Below, one piece after another: positions 34,301 to 49,300 of a stretch of DNA of 64,000 nucleotides; the first letter of the stretch is position 1, and every line of letters starts with the position of its first letter. A program made the position numbers and the translations under genes. The stretch covers positions 13,777,467 through 13,841,466 of the forward strand of contig OY986436.1 of assembly GCA_963920525.1 (NCBI GenBank), read 5' to 3'. The notes under the pieces are model-generated. The model had not been told where the DNA came from and ran no database searches. It saw only the letters and a program-made list of their open reading frames with translations. This DNA is from Dichetophora obliterata. Lineage: Eukaryota > Arthropoda > Insecta > Diptera > Sciomyzidae.

Positions 34301-37300
34301 AATAAAGCTGTTTATTAATGATTTCTTGTGTGAAACGAATGCACAATAGTGGAAACAAATCTTAGATGTTAAAAAACAACGAATGGCGAACAGCTGTTTG
34401 ACGTTCCGCAAAAACACTATTCAACAGAAAGTATCACTTTATGCTACTTCGCTACCTGAGCACTTTTTCGGCAGGAATGCGGCCAATAATTAACACGATA
34501 CTTTCAATAGTACTGAAAATTAAACAAAAAATTGTGCAAAAATTTGCCGTATTTTATATACATTAGGGTAATTCACAATCTTGTTGCATCATTGCAAATG
34601 CAAAATTAGATACTTTTACAAAAACAGTATGGATATGCATTTGTAACATTCATGCATTTGCTATAACAAAAGGCTATTGCATATGCAAATCCAATAATAT
34701 TGCATAACGCTATTGTGACTGAATGTGTCAATTGTGCGTTGAACAACACCAACTATTTTTGAACATTGCTGATGGAGCAGCTGTTTTCATTGTTTAAATT
34801 TTAACAGTTTTTAATAGGGAAACCAGTTTTATTTAAAATAAAAGGAAGAAGTGGTAAAGAAATGGAAGGAGTTTTAAAAAAAGAGTATTAAAAGGGAAAA
34901 TGCAAACAAAAAATTGACGGATAAATATACTAAGCAACAGAAAAAACAGCTGTTGGTAAGCATATGCAACATTATAATATTAAAGGTGTGCTCACAAAAA
35001 TTGTCCCTTGCTAAAACGCACTTGCAATAAGATTGTGAATGACCCTATTGTAATAGAAGTTGCAACGATGTTCTCAAAGTAAAAAGTAATGCTATGTTCA
35101 CACTGAGAATAAAATGCTAATTTAGAGCATTTACTATATATATTTGTCACTGTTACTCCTCAAACGAGTAAAGGGTCGTTCGTAAATGTGGATTTCGTAA
35201 ATGAGCATTTATCTCTCAGTGTGAACATAGCATAAGACATTTTATAGGTTAAAATTTTTGTTTAAAAGGTAGTTCAGTAGTTTGGTATTTTTCCTTCAAA
35301 CATCTTTATTTCATAGTAAAATAAAAATGATAATTTCGAACTTTTTACACATAAAAGTAAAAGAAATATGTTATATGAATGGGCTTTATTAAAAATTGCA
35401 ACATGAACAATCGTCCAAAAAAATAAAACACCACCCAAAATTTCGCTTTAAGATTTGACGATTTTTTATTTTTGTTTTTATTTATTTATTTATTTAAAGA
35501 AAATGTTTACAAACAAGACAGAGTCCTTAAAATGCAGTAAGAATATAGATACATAAGAAAGTAACAAGTGATAAACAACAAAAAAATAAGTAAAAATTTT
35601 ACTTAATACAATTTAACTAAAAGATCTAATCAAAATAATAATAAATTCAAAATAAAAATCGAAAAAATCAAGACTAGCAACAAATAACGATTAAATAATT
35701 TTAATTAAACTTAGGTTTTTTAAATACATTTTCATCAAAGTAGAGAAAGGGAGAGACTTAAGAGAAATGTTGGAAAATTAAATGCTTAAAGTTGTAATAC
35801 TTTTTATACTTAAAGGAAGTGAATTCCACATTCTGAATTTATTTGGAAAAATTGTGTGATTTAGATATATTAATAATTTTACCACGGGATAAAAGTAGAT
35901 ATATGTATAATAATATGAGAAAACTTAAGCCTGAACAGTTGATTAAATTTTTCGTAATCACTTCACTTAAACGTGTTTCTCCATCTCAGACTTAAATAAA
36001 TATGTATACTTTTTCTAATGATATATAATATATAAAACTAAGTTTATTTAAAAAAAAAATTGATTTATTGAAAAAAAACCCAGACTGTCCCCTTTATATA
36101 ATGTTTTTTGACTTTTCAAAACATTTTGTAATAAAAATAAAAATATAAACAAAAGAAAAATTGATTTTATATGGTCAAATTACAACCACAGGCGGTACTA
36201 GTTAATTTTATAATAACTTTATTTTTGGGTGATTTTACTTAACTTTTTGGATGAAATTTGGTTTCAATTTGGGTGATTTTTTGTTAAGTGTTCTTAACTT
36301 TTTTTAATTTTTTTTTTGTAAAATGTGGCAATTTAGCTTTTGTCACTTTTCAATTAGGCGATTTATAATTTTTTTTTATTACGGGAATTGTAATTGGTAA
36401 TTGAACGTCTCAATTCCTCAGGAATAAAATAAGGAAAAAATCGCTTTACTAGATTTATGAAATTTTAACTTCCAATTACAATTCCTATAATGGAATTGAA
36501 AATTCAGTTCAATTCAAAGATGTGTTCAATTACCAATTAAAATTCCTGTAATGGAATTGACTATATTTTTCCAAATACATTCCTGAAGAATTGAGAGGAT
36601 CAATTACCAATTACTTATTATTTATTAGAACTAGAATTGAATTGTAATGAGTACTTTTTAACCTAGCTCTATTCCTAATACTATGTAAGTTCATTGAGTA
36701 AAAAATAATTTCGGAATACAAAATTTTTAATGGTGAAAGGTGGCCTTAACTCTGAAATGTGCTCGTTCCTTTCATTGTAAAATAATAATTTATTGGTATT
36801 TTTCATGTCTATAGTAATAAAACTCATTTTCTCGATGTTTGTTTGGTCTTTATACAAACTTAAACGGCTCAACGGATTTCGCTCAAATTTGTTATACATA
36901 TTTAGTGCATCCTTGACGAATTGTGAACGTACTTATTTTTTGCCACGCTCCTTTCGAATTTTTTCAACTAACGGTTATTTTATTATAATACTTTTTATTA
37001 TAAGAATTTTTTGTACATTTAATTTAAAAAATTTTTTGTTATTTTGACACCAAAAACACAGAATTGTAGAAATTTTTAGTACAACGACTTTTTCATAAAA
37101 CATCGTTACCTAATGCTTGGCTTTCACTATGTCATTTATATATACCTATATATACCTAAAATATCACCTTTATAAAACTCTAGAACATTTTCTGCATAGC
37201 TCCATTTAATAGTTTAAGTGTTTTTAATTTTCCAAGATTGCCACAGTTAGAAAAAATGTCAACATGTTGTCATTTTCAATTTGATTGAAAACAACTGACC

Positions 37301-40300
37301 ACTGAAAATGACATAGTGAAAACCAAGCATAAGAATGAAAAAAACGACATAAAAATCAAAGTTTTGAATTTCGATGCAAATATCTTCTCTGTTTATAAAT
37401 ATATTTTATTAATTTTTTTGTTCAATCGTTTAATAAAAGCACTTCACAAAAATAGTTTAAATAGTTTATATATATTATTTATCTTTTTTTCAAAAAAAAT
37501 CCAAAATATTGACTTTGTACTCAAAAAAGACTCAAAAATTGTGTTCGTTGTAAAAATAAAATAAAGTAAAATTTGTACATTTGACTACTTCTCTTATGAC
37601 ATAGCATTTATTTGCAAAAATTCTTCTAGTTAAGCGCAAAAATATTACTGTTTTTGTCATCAAATAAACAAGGGTTTGATTTTTGTGGCGAAACTTATTT
37701 TTTCCAAAATGTTGTTTTTATATTTTTACAAAAAAGTCGAGTCACAAAAATAATTTATGTGAAGAAATTACCCCAATATCTTTTTCCAATCAAAAGTTAT
37801 GACTAAAAATCTACTTTTTCATACCATTTCAAAACGTATTTTGACAGAGGCGTAACCGTTCTACAATTATTTTTAAAAGTTTTCCAAGAATTTGTCAAGA
37901 GTCATTACAAACTTTTTAGTGTATAAAATCTTCTTTGTATTCAAATTTTAATAGTAAAGTCTTTATTTTTTCTGAAGTCAGAATTTTTAAATTCAAGATG
38001 GTGGAGAGGGCTGCCACTTAAGTTTTTATTTTTATAAATTCTAGGCTAGCTATCTAATCTATTTTTAAAAATGAAAAATACTAAAAATAAAATACTATAC
38101 TTATAAATACTTGTTTATGATTTCTTTTTATTGGTTGTGACTTTGACTTGAAAAATAAAAAATTACAATAAATTAAGGTGGCAACCCTATCTACCATCTT
38201 GAATTTTAAAATTCTAACTTTAGATTCGAAATCAGCGAACCCCTAACACTGATAAATAATGTTTAAAACTCTAAAAAATACAAATTTTTAGGTGGCAACC
38301 CTATTATTTCAAAATTTTATAATATTGACAACGGATTCGGAATTTTACGACGTTTGCTGCTTTGACTGCAGCAGTTTAACCACTGGATTTTAGTATTTAT
38401 ATCACCGTTTCATCGAAAAGATGGCCGTGAATAAAATGGTGTCTAAAGTAAATATTCATGATATCAGCTTCAGCTGGATGGCGTGTTAATAAAATACTCA
38501 TATGTCGATAAATTGGTTATGTCGATAATATTGTTTCAAAGGTTGCTGTATATAATAGGTCTGTTCGCGTACTTTTCTGGTAAAAAAATGAAAAACGTCA
38601 AAGTAATAAAATTGAGAAAGAATTAACTTCAACTTTAAAAAGTAAACGAACGCTTTCTGGTAAAATAATGAAAAATGTCAAATACGTCTAAGAAAATCTA
38701 AAAAAACTCAGCTGCTACACACACACAGCTACCATTTGACAGTTATCATCTTTTTACAAGATGAAATTCTTCTTGAAAAAACTTTAACGGAGAGAAAATG
38801 TGATTTCCTCTCTATAACCCAATTCTCTCAGTTAACGAACGCTTTTCAGGCACTTTCTAGTAGACCTATTAATGGGCAAATAAAATAGCAGCCGTTTTCT
38901 TAACCCAATGTGCCAAAAAACAGATGCGTAACGCAACCCATTTCGGATAAAATATACGAAAAAGCAAGTCCATCTCGAATTCGAAACGGATGCGTATGGC
39001 ACACTGGGAACTTACACCTTTTGATTTAATTACATTAACAATTGACTGCGCAATTTTTTGCATTAAAAAGTAGTTATAAAGACTTAAGAAATTGAATCAA
39101 TTATCGGATTCTCAACAGCAGTTTATTTAATTCCTTTTTTAAAAATTCCACAATTGTTTTTTTTCCAATCAATGTTTCTACATACAGCTATAATCAATAA
39201 CGCCACAAACAAATAAGATAGCAGCAGCTTTTTCCTCACCAAAACATTAAATAAATTCCCATAAAAATGCATTTTCGCTCCGATCAATACTTAATTAATT
39301 TTTTTCATAACTTTTAGCAGTCATAACCAGAAAAAGTTTCTAAACGCTGAAATTTGGTTAATCGTGATTAACAAATTGTTCATTATTCAGGATTTCTAGA
39401 AACATTGAAATGAAAAGCGTATATTAAAATTTGTATATATTTATCTCTCGGGTTTCTAGTAATAAATAAAATAAATAAATAAATAAATTACAAAAATGAT
39501 TGTGAAAATAATTTATGGCGTCATTTACTTCTGTTAGCTTATTTTAAGTGTGTTCTCTAACTTTTTGGTTGTGTTTTTGGCGTATAGATTTATTAAGTGC
39601 GTAGCTTTTTTGTTCTCTCCTATCTTGTGCATACCTACTCCCATCTTCGCTTATTGTGTAAGGTAGATGTGCTCAGTATTTAAGCGGCCATGTCCGAATA
39701 AATGTAAAAGAGAATTGTAAAATGGAGGCCTCGCAGCTACGTTGTATTCAAAAAATAATTGGCTACGTCATGTGTCCATTTACCACTAAGCCTTTCAGGT
39801 GTTTTATAAGTACCTGTTAAAAGCACGCATTACAAGTTCTCTCAGTAAAATTTTTAACTTGTCCTCAAAGTGCCTTCGAAATCTTATCGAGGAAGAACAC
39901 AATTTCGAACCTGTACTCACAACTTTCTTACAAGTTATATCGATGTAGAAACCTCTAAGAATCTTAAATCTGGAACCTGTTGGAAGCTAAATTGTTAAAT
40001 CTGAAGCATTTTAATCTCAGCATGGATTATAAAATCTCTTATTGTGAAACGGACTGCAAGAACCTTATCGGCCTAAAAAGTAAATTTTTGTAGTCAGCAC
40101 AAATAGTTTAAGTAACGTGCTAAGGAAAATTAAGTTCTTAGAATTACCCATTTATTTTCTTAAATCACAAAAAATCGAATCGAATATTTATGTAAATGAC
40201 TCTCTTTATAATCAAAATACTGAGCTATCCATTATATCAATCTCAAAATCATCACATAAACATTGCATTACTAAACGAATAGTTTTTCTTTTTTATTTTT

Positions 40301-43300
40301 CTTTGGCACCTTACCACCTCAAAAAGGTGGTAACAGTGGCATAACTTTGCTTACAATTTTGACATTCATTGTGATTTATAATGGCACCCAAAAGTATACA
40401 AAAACATGAGCATGTGATTTTCTTGCAAATAATTTTACCTTACATTGTGCGAAAAATAAGCCGCTAAGCAGAAATAGAAGTCAATGAGCAGTAAACATGA
40501 AGGTGAAAAGGTCATTACCAGACAGGTTTTTAGTAAATATGTATTTTCTAAAAGAAACATTATAGAGCTAAGTTTTTGAATCGCTTCTATAGACAGCTGC
40601 ATAAAATGCTGCATTTTGTTGCATAACTTAAGGCGCAATAATAGAAAAACTATGCATTACAAGCTAGTTGAATGTATATTCATGGCTAGGTTTCTGAATT
40701 TATTTAGGCGGAAGTTGTGCATGCAGGCAGACACTTCCCCTTTGTTGTTGTCGGTGTGCTATTTTGTGTTTTTGTCTGAAAAGAAATCAGACAGATTTTG
40801 TGTGTAAAGAATGCAGCATGAATTCACTTGTAAGTAAAACCAATAAGCTTAAGAGTGTTTTTCCCGTACTATAGAAATATAATAAGCTTGGATATAAGCC
40901 AACAATTTTTTTTTACATATTTTTTAGACAGATATTCAATTCATTACAGAGGTTGTTGAGGAGTGGGCGAACAGAAACCTCATATTCATCCTCAATGTCT
41001 TGATGGTTAGGGACCTAGTAGATGCGCACTCTCTTCTAAGCGCAAAGTGCATCTCTGCCAGCCAGGACATTTTTGGACTTGATGGTAGCGGAGCGCATGA
41101 ATTTAAGGGCCACTAGGTTGTCGACGAAAATGGTAATACAAGAGTGGTGTGCATCCTGAGGGCTATCTCCACGGCCTTTCTTATGGCGAATACTTTCACT
41201 TGGAAGATGCTGCAGTGGTTCGAAAGCTTGTATGGCTGCCTTATAGTAGGCTCTGTACAACACACAGCCGCACCTACCACAGTGCTTTGCGCTCATACAA
41301 ATTTGGAAATAAATAGAGGAATTGCTCCTATGATAATGAAATTTTGTATAGATAATAAGTTTAAGGTATCTAAAAAACTGCCAAAAATGGTTGAAGCCAG
41401 TGAGTCCTTAGGGGTACCTTCCTTGGACCTATATTAAATTTTGACATTATTTTGTATGGGAGGTAGACACAAAATTTGACCGATCTTAATAAAACTTGGT
41501 CAGATGGCTTAGAATACAAATTAATAGATGTATACTTAAACTTATTCAAATTGATTAGTTTTTATGGGTACCTCTCTTGAACCTGTATTTATTTTTTACA
41601 TGATTAGAAATTTAAGCAATTTATTGATTTAGAGGTATATTAAAAATAAAGTTTTTGCAAAAAGGCGGCACAAAGCGGAATTTATCTTTTCATAGAATTT
41701 CAGAAAAAGGATCAAGGTTATCAATTTAAAAAAACGCCGTTAGTAGTTTTCATGATATTAGTAAATGTCTATTCTAAATATGTTGACTGCCCGCTGTGCT
41801 TGTTCTTTAATTTTGCACCAGTCGTTTGGTCCTGTGTTAGTGTTTTGGAATTGACTGTTGTACGAGGTATCATGTAGTCTGTGCTACTAGATAGATCCTT
41901 GCCGATTGTACAATGTCCGAAATTTTAGCTGTGTATGTCGCCTGCCGCCGTAAGGCAGTGTGCCGTTTTCCGGCTATTAGTTTTGCGTGTATGTACAGGG
42001 GATCCATGCATAGAATAGTTTGAACTGCTTAAGTTGGAGTTGTTTTCAGCGCCCCTGTAATGCATAACACTGTTTGCTGCTGAGTTTTTTCCAAGTGTTT
42101 GAGGTACGTTGGTTTTTCCACAGCCGGCCATCACACAAAAATTCTATAAAGTAGAATAGGACGAACTACTTAGATCCGATGCATAAGAATGGGCGAGAGA
42201 TCAAGGTGCTGCCTAGCATCTTGTTGGATGCGTATAGCGCAATGGTGGCTTTTACCCTCTATTCTACATTGATTCTGCATGCCAGCTTGCCGTCCAGAAC
42301 GACTCCTAAATATTTCGTGTGAGTTTTCGTTACATAGATCCAATGCACTAGATTGGGCGAGAGACCCAGGTGCTGCCTAGCATCTTCTTGGATGCGTATA
42401 GTGCAATGGTGGCTTTCACCCTCTCTTCTACATTGATTCTGCATGCCAGCTTGCCGTCCAGAACGACTCCTAAATATTTCGTGTGAGTTTTCGTTACATA
42501 GATCCAATGCATTAGATTGGGCGAGAGACCCAGGTGCTGCCTAGCATCTTCTTGGATGCGTATAGCGCAATAGTGGCTTGCACCCTCTCTTTTACATTGA
42601 TTCTCCATGCCAGCTTGTCGTCCGGGACGACTCCTAGATATTTCGTGTGAGTTTTCGATATGAGGTGGTATCAACGGTGTTATCTTGTGCTTTTTCGTTA
42701 ATAGAACCAGATCTGTTTTCTCTGCGTTAATACTAAGATCGACTGAATTTGACCATCTAAGTACCTCTTTGAGTGTGCTCTCCATTATGGAGCTTATTGT
42801 TGATAGACATTTTCCCACTATAATTATGACTATATCATCTGCAGATTCTATAGTAGGGGCGAGAGGACCCCTCCCTGGGATGTTCCAGTGCGAGCTTCCC
42901 TTTACATGGATTTAGTGCCCCACTCAGCTCGAACCCTTCTGCTATTTATAGCTGGTGGTGCATCAATTGCACGTAGTCCGTTCAGGATTTCCCTAGTTGA
43001 TGCAGAGTTGAATGCACCTGAGATATCTAGAAAAGCACCAAGTGCGTATTCTTTCTGGTGGAGGGCTTTTTCTTGTGGTACTACAAGGGAGTGTAGTGCT
43101 GTTTTAACCAATTTCCCTTTCGTATAAGAGTTTTGGTTGGTTGCTAGCTGGATTGCATTATTCCTTAAATGCTAGTCAATCAGTTTCTCGGGCTCTTTGA
43201 GTACAAATGGTTAGACTTATTGGCCTTAGTCCTTCGGATACAAGTGTTTGGTCTTACTTGCTTTCATAAGGAATTCAACTCTTGCTGTCCTCCAGGCCAC

Positions 43301-46300
43301 GGGCACAAAGTTTAACCTGGTAACTTCGTTAAATATATTCTCAAGCCACGGGACGACGGGACGATTTAATCTGACATTACGAAGTCATTTGGAACCTGCA
43401 GCGGGTTTGTCCAGTTTCTTCGTACTGCAATAGTATTTGAAACTGATTTAGTACAGTCAGGAAAATGTGCTTTTAAAATCACTTCAAGGGATTATTCCTG
43501 ACTGCTCTCCGTCCACTCACCATTGCCTTTGCGTAGCTGGCTCTGAATGGAGAGCTGGTTTGAGAGTAGCTTCCTGAGCCTTGTTGTATCCTTGGTCTCT
43601 TCTATGCTTGAGCATTAGTTCTTCCTGAAGTGTCTTTTTACTCTGCGCACTTTTGTTTTAAAAAGTCTAAGCCTGCATTTCTATTTTCCCCATATTTATT
43701 CTTGGTCAGCTTTTTTGGCTAGTTTGAAGAAATCTTTAAGATCGCGTCTTTGCTCTGTAAGATCCGGACTCAATAATGGACTTCTGGCCTTACGCTTCAT
43801 TCGCGTGGGCTTACAAGACAAGAAGATGTACCAAGAGAATCTTCAGGGACCTCTTAATGCCCTCTTCCGTATTAATTTGTTTGGGAGAAGGTAACTTCGT
43901 CTCAATGGTGCTTCTGAAACGGTTCCAGTTAGTATTTCTGGGGTTCCTGAAGATCTTTTGAGCTAGAGTAGAGTAAAATTGAGCAGTTGATTATGCAATT
44001 TTAAGTCGGAAACTAGAGTTAGAATTTGGTTCATATAGTTATTTAGTCAAAAGGTCTCAAAGAATCAGGGTGGGAAATTTTTTGTCCGCTTTCAGAAATT
44101 TAACCTGTGGGGTACCTCAAGGCTCGGTACTTGGTCCGCTTTTATTTGCGATGTTCAATAATGACATCTTCAGAATATGCAATCATGTTACCATGCATGC
44201 ATATGCGGAAGATCTTCAGTTGTACCTGTCCAGACCTATTGGTCACGTTGATGATTTATGTATGAAAGTAAACGAAGACTTGTGCAAAATAACAAATTGG
44301 GCTAAAGCTAACAACCTTATCCCTAATCCACTTAAATCATTTGTTTTGCCGGTTTTTAAATCTAGTTACTGCTTCCTTTATATACCGGGAATTTTCTTAG
44401 ATGGTATCGAGCTCAAATTTGTTGATAAGGTTAAAAATCTCGGTTTTTTTATTAACTCCTCACTCTCATGCGAAGATCATGTAAATTCCGTTGTTATCAA
44501 GGTTTATTATGTACTGCGAAACCTTAGGTAGACTGTAGATTGTGCCTGTAGAGACTAGAAAAAAATTAGTAATTCAGATTATTGTGCCAATTATCTCCTG
44601 CTCAGATATAGTGTTTAGTAAAGTTGATTCCCGGTGCAAGCTTAAGTTACAACTTGTGTTTAATAATGCTGTAAGATACTTTTTTGGTCTTAGAAAGTTT
44701 GATTGCATTAGTCACTTGAGTTACAAAATACTCGGTAGCAACATCTTCAACTATTTCGATGCTAGACACCGCATCTTTTTACACAACCTGATCTGAACTC
44801 GCACTCCTGACTACTTATTTGAAAAGCTACAATTTTGTAGGTCAACTAGAAATCTGAATCTTTTAATCCCTCCTTATAATTTTTTAAACTCTAACAGACT
44901 CTTTTACGTGAACGCCATCAGATTGTGGAATTCACTGCCTTTAAGTATAAAAAGTATTACAACTAAACGCAACTTTAAGCATGTAATTTTTCAACATTTC
45001 TCTTAAGTATCTCTCTTTCACTAATTCTATGCAATTGTATTTAAAAAACCTTAATTTAATAAAAATTACTTAATGTTTATTTGTTGTTATTCTTGATTCT
45101 GTCAATTTTTCGATTATTGTTTTGAATTAATTATTATTTTGATTAGATCTTACAGTTAAATGGTATTAATTGTATTAAGTTAAATTTTTAATTATTTTTT
45201 TTTGTTGTTTATCACTTGTTATTTTGTTATGTATCTATATTCTTACTGCATTTTAAAGACTATGTCTTATTTGTAAACATTTTCTTTAAATAAATAAAAA
45301 ACTAAGAAATAATAAAAAATAAAATAATATATTTGTGGTCCAAGAGGGAGGGCTGCCCTAGTACCCAGAGTGACCAGAGTGTATGGTGTCGGAGAATGGT
45401 GTTAAATCTAGCACATTCGAAGAAGTGGGGCCTACATACGTTAGTTCCTAGCCCATGTTACCTACACTTAAGTTATATTGTAACATGAAGTATAGTAGAG
45501 ACTCACCTTAATCGTTGATATCCGAGCTACCCTACACTGAGTGATATCCATTAGGGCGTATCGAATTACAACTTTTTTGTCGAATTTCACATTCTAAGAG
45601 GTCTCAAAAGTTTCATAGGGTGGTCAGATTCTCCCAAAAAAAATTTAAAAAAGTAAGTTAAATTTATATATTTACCTTTGCATTAAGACATATGTAATTT
45701 TTCTTAGAAAAATTAAATCATTTTGAGATCGTGATTTTTTACTATTATTCTTAAAAAACAGCTTTGTACTTGACGGAGAAGAAGACATCCTTATTTTTCC
45801 TACAATTTTTTTGGGAGATTTTGCGGCCCCAATGCAACTTTTGAGACCTCTTAGAATATGATCTACATTTTTCAGTACGCCCTAATGTGCATTGACATCT
45901 AATCCGATGAAAACTGGTTGCTAGCCTATGAAGCTCGTCTAGTGGTTCGTTAATGTCGTGCGCCATTTAGCAGAAGGCGACTAGGATCAGTCCATCCGCA
46001 TCGTCCTCTAGCGCCACGACAGTGAGATTCATGGCTATTCATGGCTCCTGCACTAATGCCACATCGTAGCCTCTAAGGAGAGAAGGAGTTCTGTGCTGGC
46101 GGTTTTACTTTTGTGCAGATTTATCTGGAGGACCTTCGACTGCATTAGGTTGAAGGCTTCTCCACGGGGTCGACTTGTCTGTTCGTACCGCCATTACGTG
46201 CTTTTTCCAGACTAACTCTTTGGGCAGCATCGGTTCCGGCTTCTACACCGAGATCTTTTTCCACCTCTCCGGACTCTAGTGTGTTGGTGATGTTGTCTTT

Positions 46301-49300
46301 GGAGCAGTGCTTTTTAAGGCGCAAATGCACGCTTTCAACGCGTGTATTCCCATCTCCTCGTAGCGTGCGTAGAGAATATCCTCTGCCTACTTGTTGATCT
46401 GGAGGATGTCGTGTTGCCTCCCACTACTACCAGGCAGCAGATCAGCAACCTTCAGCACCCTCCAGTGAGCTGTTGCCACGTCCGGATTTTGCTTTTGCAA
46501 CAGCTTTAGAGTGCTTATGTAGTTAAATGGTTACATTATTGAAGTATGAAAAATTTGTAGACATGTGCTTTTTTGCATAAAACATTTTCACTTTGCTATC
46601 GAAGTGTCTGAGATTGAAATTACTTAAGATTCAGTGCTAAACTTGTTTTTTCTAAAAAGCAAATATTTATATTTTATTACATAAAAAAATATATTTTTTT
46701 TCGAATTTCTAACATACTTTACATTTTCCAATATCTAGCAATTAACTAAAAATATGAATTACATTCATTTTTATTTATTTTATAATTTCACTTTAAATTA
46801 ATTTTTTACAACACAATTTAAAAATATAAAGCTCATTACAATCTTTAAATCACAAGTTCTCTTAAAAGAAAAAATAATAAAATGCTCTCAACTTCCAAAA
46901 AAAAAACATTCCACTCTCTCCCGTTCAGTTCCTTACCTTACGGTACTTCCTCTTATCCAGCAAAGATTTAATTGGCGAAATCATCGTCAAAACAGCCACC
47001 AACATGGTTACAAAACTTATAATCGGAATAAATTCGGCATCAACGTACTTATAGAAGAATTCAGTGCGATAACCAAATAAGATAGCCGTTATGCCAAACA
47101 TAAAAGTCAGCATGCCAAAGAGATTGTGACGATACTTCAGCTCCGAAGGTGGATAAATTTTATGCGCGAATTTGGGTTGAAAAAAGTTAACAACACCACC
47201 CAATAAGCTGCAGGCGCACATAAAATTCGCTGAAAGTCCTGCGGAAAACATTTTCAAAGCATGTCAGCAAAATGAAGAAAACTATTTTTATGCACTAATT
47301 GAAGTGTACGAGAGAGCGTACTTTTTAATTGTTGGTGACCTCACCTATTATGCCATGCCAGGTGGTGAAGTGCACCTCAGTTTGTGATATTTTGCCCAGC
47401 CCACCCAGTAGCGCCATTGAACCGCCCACCAATTGTAGGATGCCGTGGATACGCGATTTGGTGCGATGAGAAAAACGATTTGTTAACGGATTTATGTGAT
47501 AGTGGGCCATAAGCGCCTCGGCCGCCAGCACATGAAACTGTAAAAAAAAGAAAAATAGTGAACAATGGATTAAATATAGGTTGAACTGTGTTGAAAATAA
47601 ATAAGCAAAGGGGAAGAGAAGAAGGAGTACAGAGAGGCAATTATTGTCAATGAAAACAGATTTCTCGAAAGTCGGATAATTGCATATTTTGCCAACAATG
47701 GTTATAAAAATAAATAAACATTTAAAGGGATTTTTTATGTTTTCTCTTATATATAAATGTGTCAACTATATTTGCAAGTGTTTTACCCATTCAATTAACT
47801 TCCTAACAACTGTAATTGAGACACAGCTTTGTACATAAATTGCCACGCCTCCACTTAAATTTGAGATATGTTTTAAACAGAGCTATTCTAGGCCTGAACT
47901 TAGTTAATAGCTTAATAACTTAAAAATACAGAAAAAAATACTTTTTATATCTGCACACTAAAAAAAAACCTTGTTATGTCAACAATTTTGCACTTTTATC
48001 AATCATTTCGTTTCCAACAACGGAAGAAATTTGCAACAATAGCGCCATTTTTTTTTTAATTATCAACAACAGTGAAATTAATCAAAAAATGTCATCGCAA
48101 AGATGAAAATTGTTGGCGAAAGTACTTCGTATTTGATCTTAAATTTTACGTTTTTTAATTTTTATCTTTTTTTACTCGTTACGATAACGTTTTAAATCTT
48201 ATCCAGGAAAGAGAAATCTTTTGGCTTGGATCTCAAATAAACCAATATTTTTCCTTTGTTTGTTCTAAATAGTTACTGTTGGCCCAACAGTGTTGGCGCT
48301 CTTGAGTTACTTTTCAAGAGTGGGTGTATTTCTTTATTCATTCTGGATAAAGGAGAGAACGAATAGAATAGATTGTTGTTTATCCGGAACAGAATGAATA
48401 AAGAAACAGTATTGGAAAAGAAAGAACCTTTTTGTTTATGTTAAAACCGGAAATATATTTTTCGTATATTATTGAAGACAACAAATACACCAAATAAAAT
48501 TTTAAAAATAAAAATGCAATAAAGCAATCTAAAACATTTAAATTTTTCCATTTTCATTTAGCGAACTTTTACTTCAAACAATCGAATATAACCTCACACA
48601 CAAGGAATATTCTTTTTATTCTACCTTAGCTGATAGTATAAAAAGAACGCGTTTGGAATATTCCGTAAGAATAAAGAAATTCAAAAAGAATATTCCGGAT
48701 AATCAAAACTGAATTAACTGAACAAAAACAGTCATTCTGAACGTCTGGAATGAATAAAGAAATACAGCCAGTAAGATCCTTTGGCACAATTATATATTTA
48801 GCGCATCAGTTCGGTACAATTTTTCCGGTTTTTCTCAACCGATTTGGATAATTTTTCTTTTAAATCAATAAGAGTGGGGAGAAGGAGTGCACCGAATGCT
48901 TTTTATGTCCTTTGACCTGAAATATGAGCATTCAAAAAATAATTTCCTAAATAAAAGCTGAGCTATAAGAGATGGGAGAACATGGAGTAAGAGGAAATTT
49001 TAGACATTACTGATATATACAAAAAATATGTCAAATATTTTTCGCTATCTCTTACGGATACCCTACAATAAGCATTTTTATATGTACCGTGTGCGATAAT
49101 AAATTGGGATTGTGAAATTTCTTAAAAACAGTAAATTTTAAAAAATTTCCGTTATTTTAACATTAAAACTATAACGATATCTCGAAAACTGTAGCTTTTA
49201 TCAGTTCAACGTATTTTTGCTTTAAAAGTCATTGGTTGAGAAAAATAACGGTAGACGAAAGCTTTTTCTTGGCAATATTTTTTTACAGATAGTGTATTAA

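Larger units (their letters stand above)
41036..46510 (-). mobile_element. old LOA/R1-like non-LTR retrotransposon, fragmented and itself invaded
   Basis: Read on the minus strand from right to left: a gag-like remnant (about 46500-46145), the start of an apurinic endonuclease (46140-45900: RGYDVALVQEP, MAHDINEPLDELHRLATSF), a MITE insertion, more endonuclease (45550-45310), a LINE insertion of another family, reverse transcriptase pieces (about 43430-42350: TALHSLV, GAFLDISGAFNSASTREILN, INAEKTDLVLL, TKYLGVVLDGKLACRINVEE) and an RNase H-like end (41296-41036: CITIFVDNLVALKFMRSATI). The domain order matches LOA/R1-type elements with EN, RT and RNase H. Many stops; dead. A 164-bp piece of the RT is present three times in tandem. 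Confidence 0.75.

Noticed and set aside
47538..47765. In-frame extension upstream of b561 exon 2
   Set aside because: It begins with AT-rich, Phe/Leu-heavy codons and contains the polypyrimidine tract of the acceptor; exon 1 at 52566-52769 supplies the expected first membrane helix.
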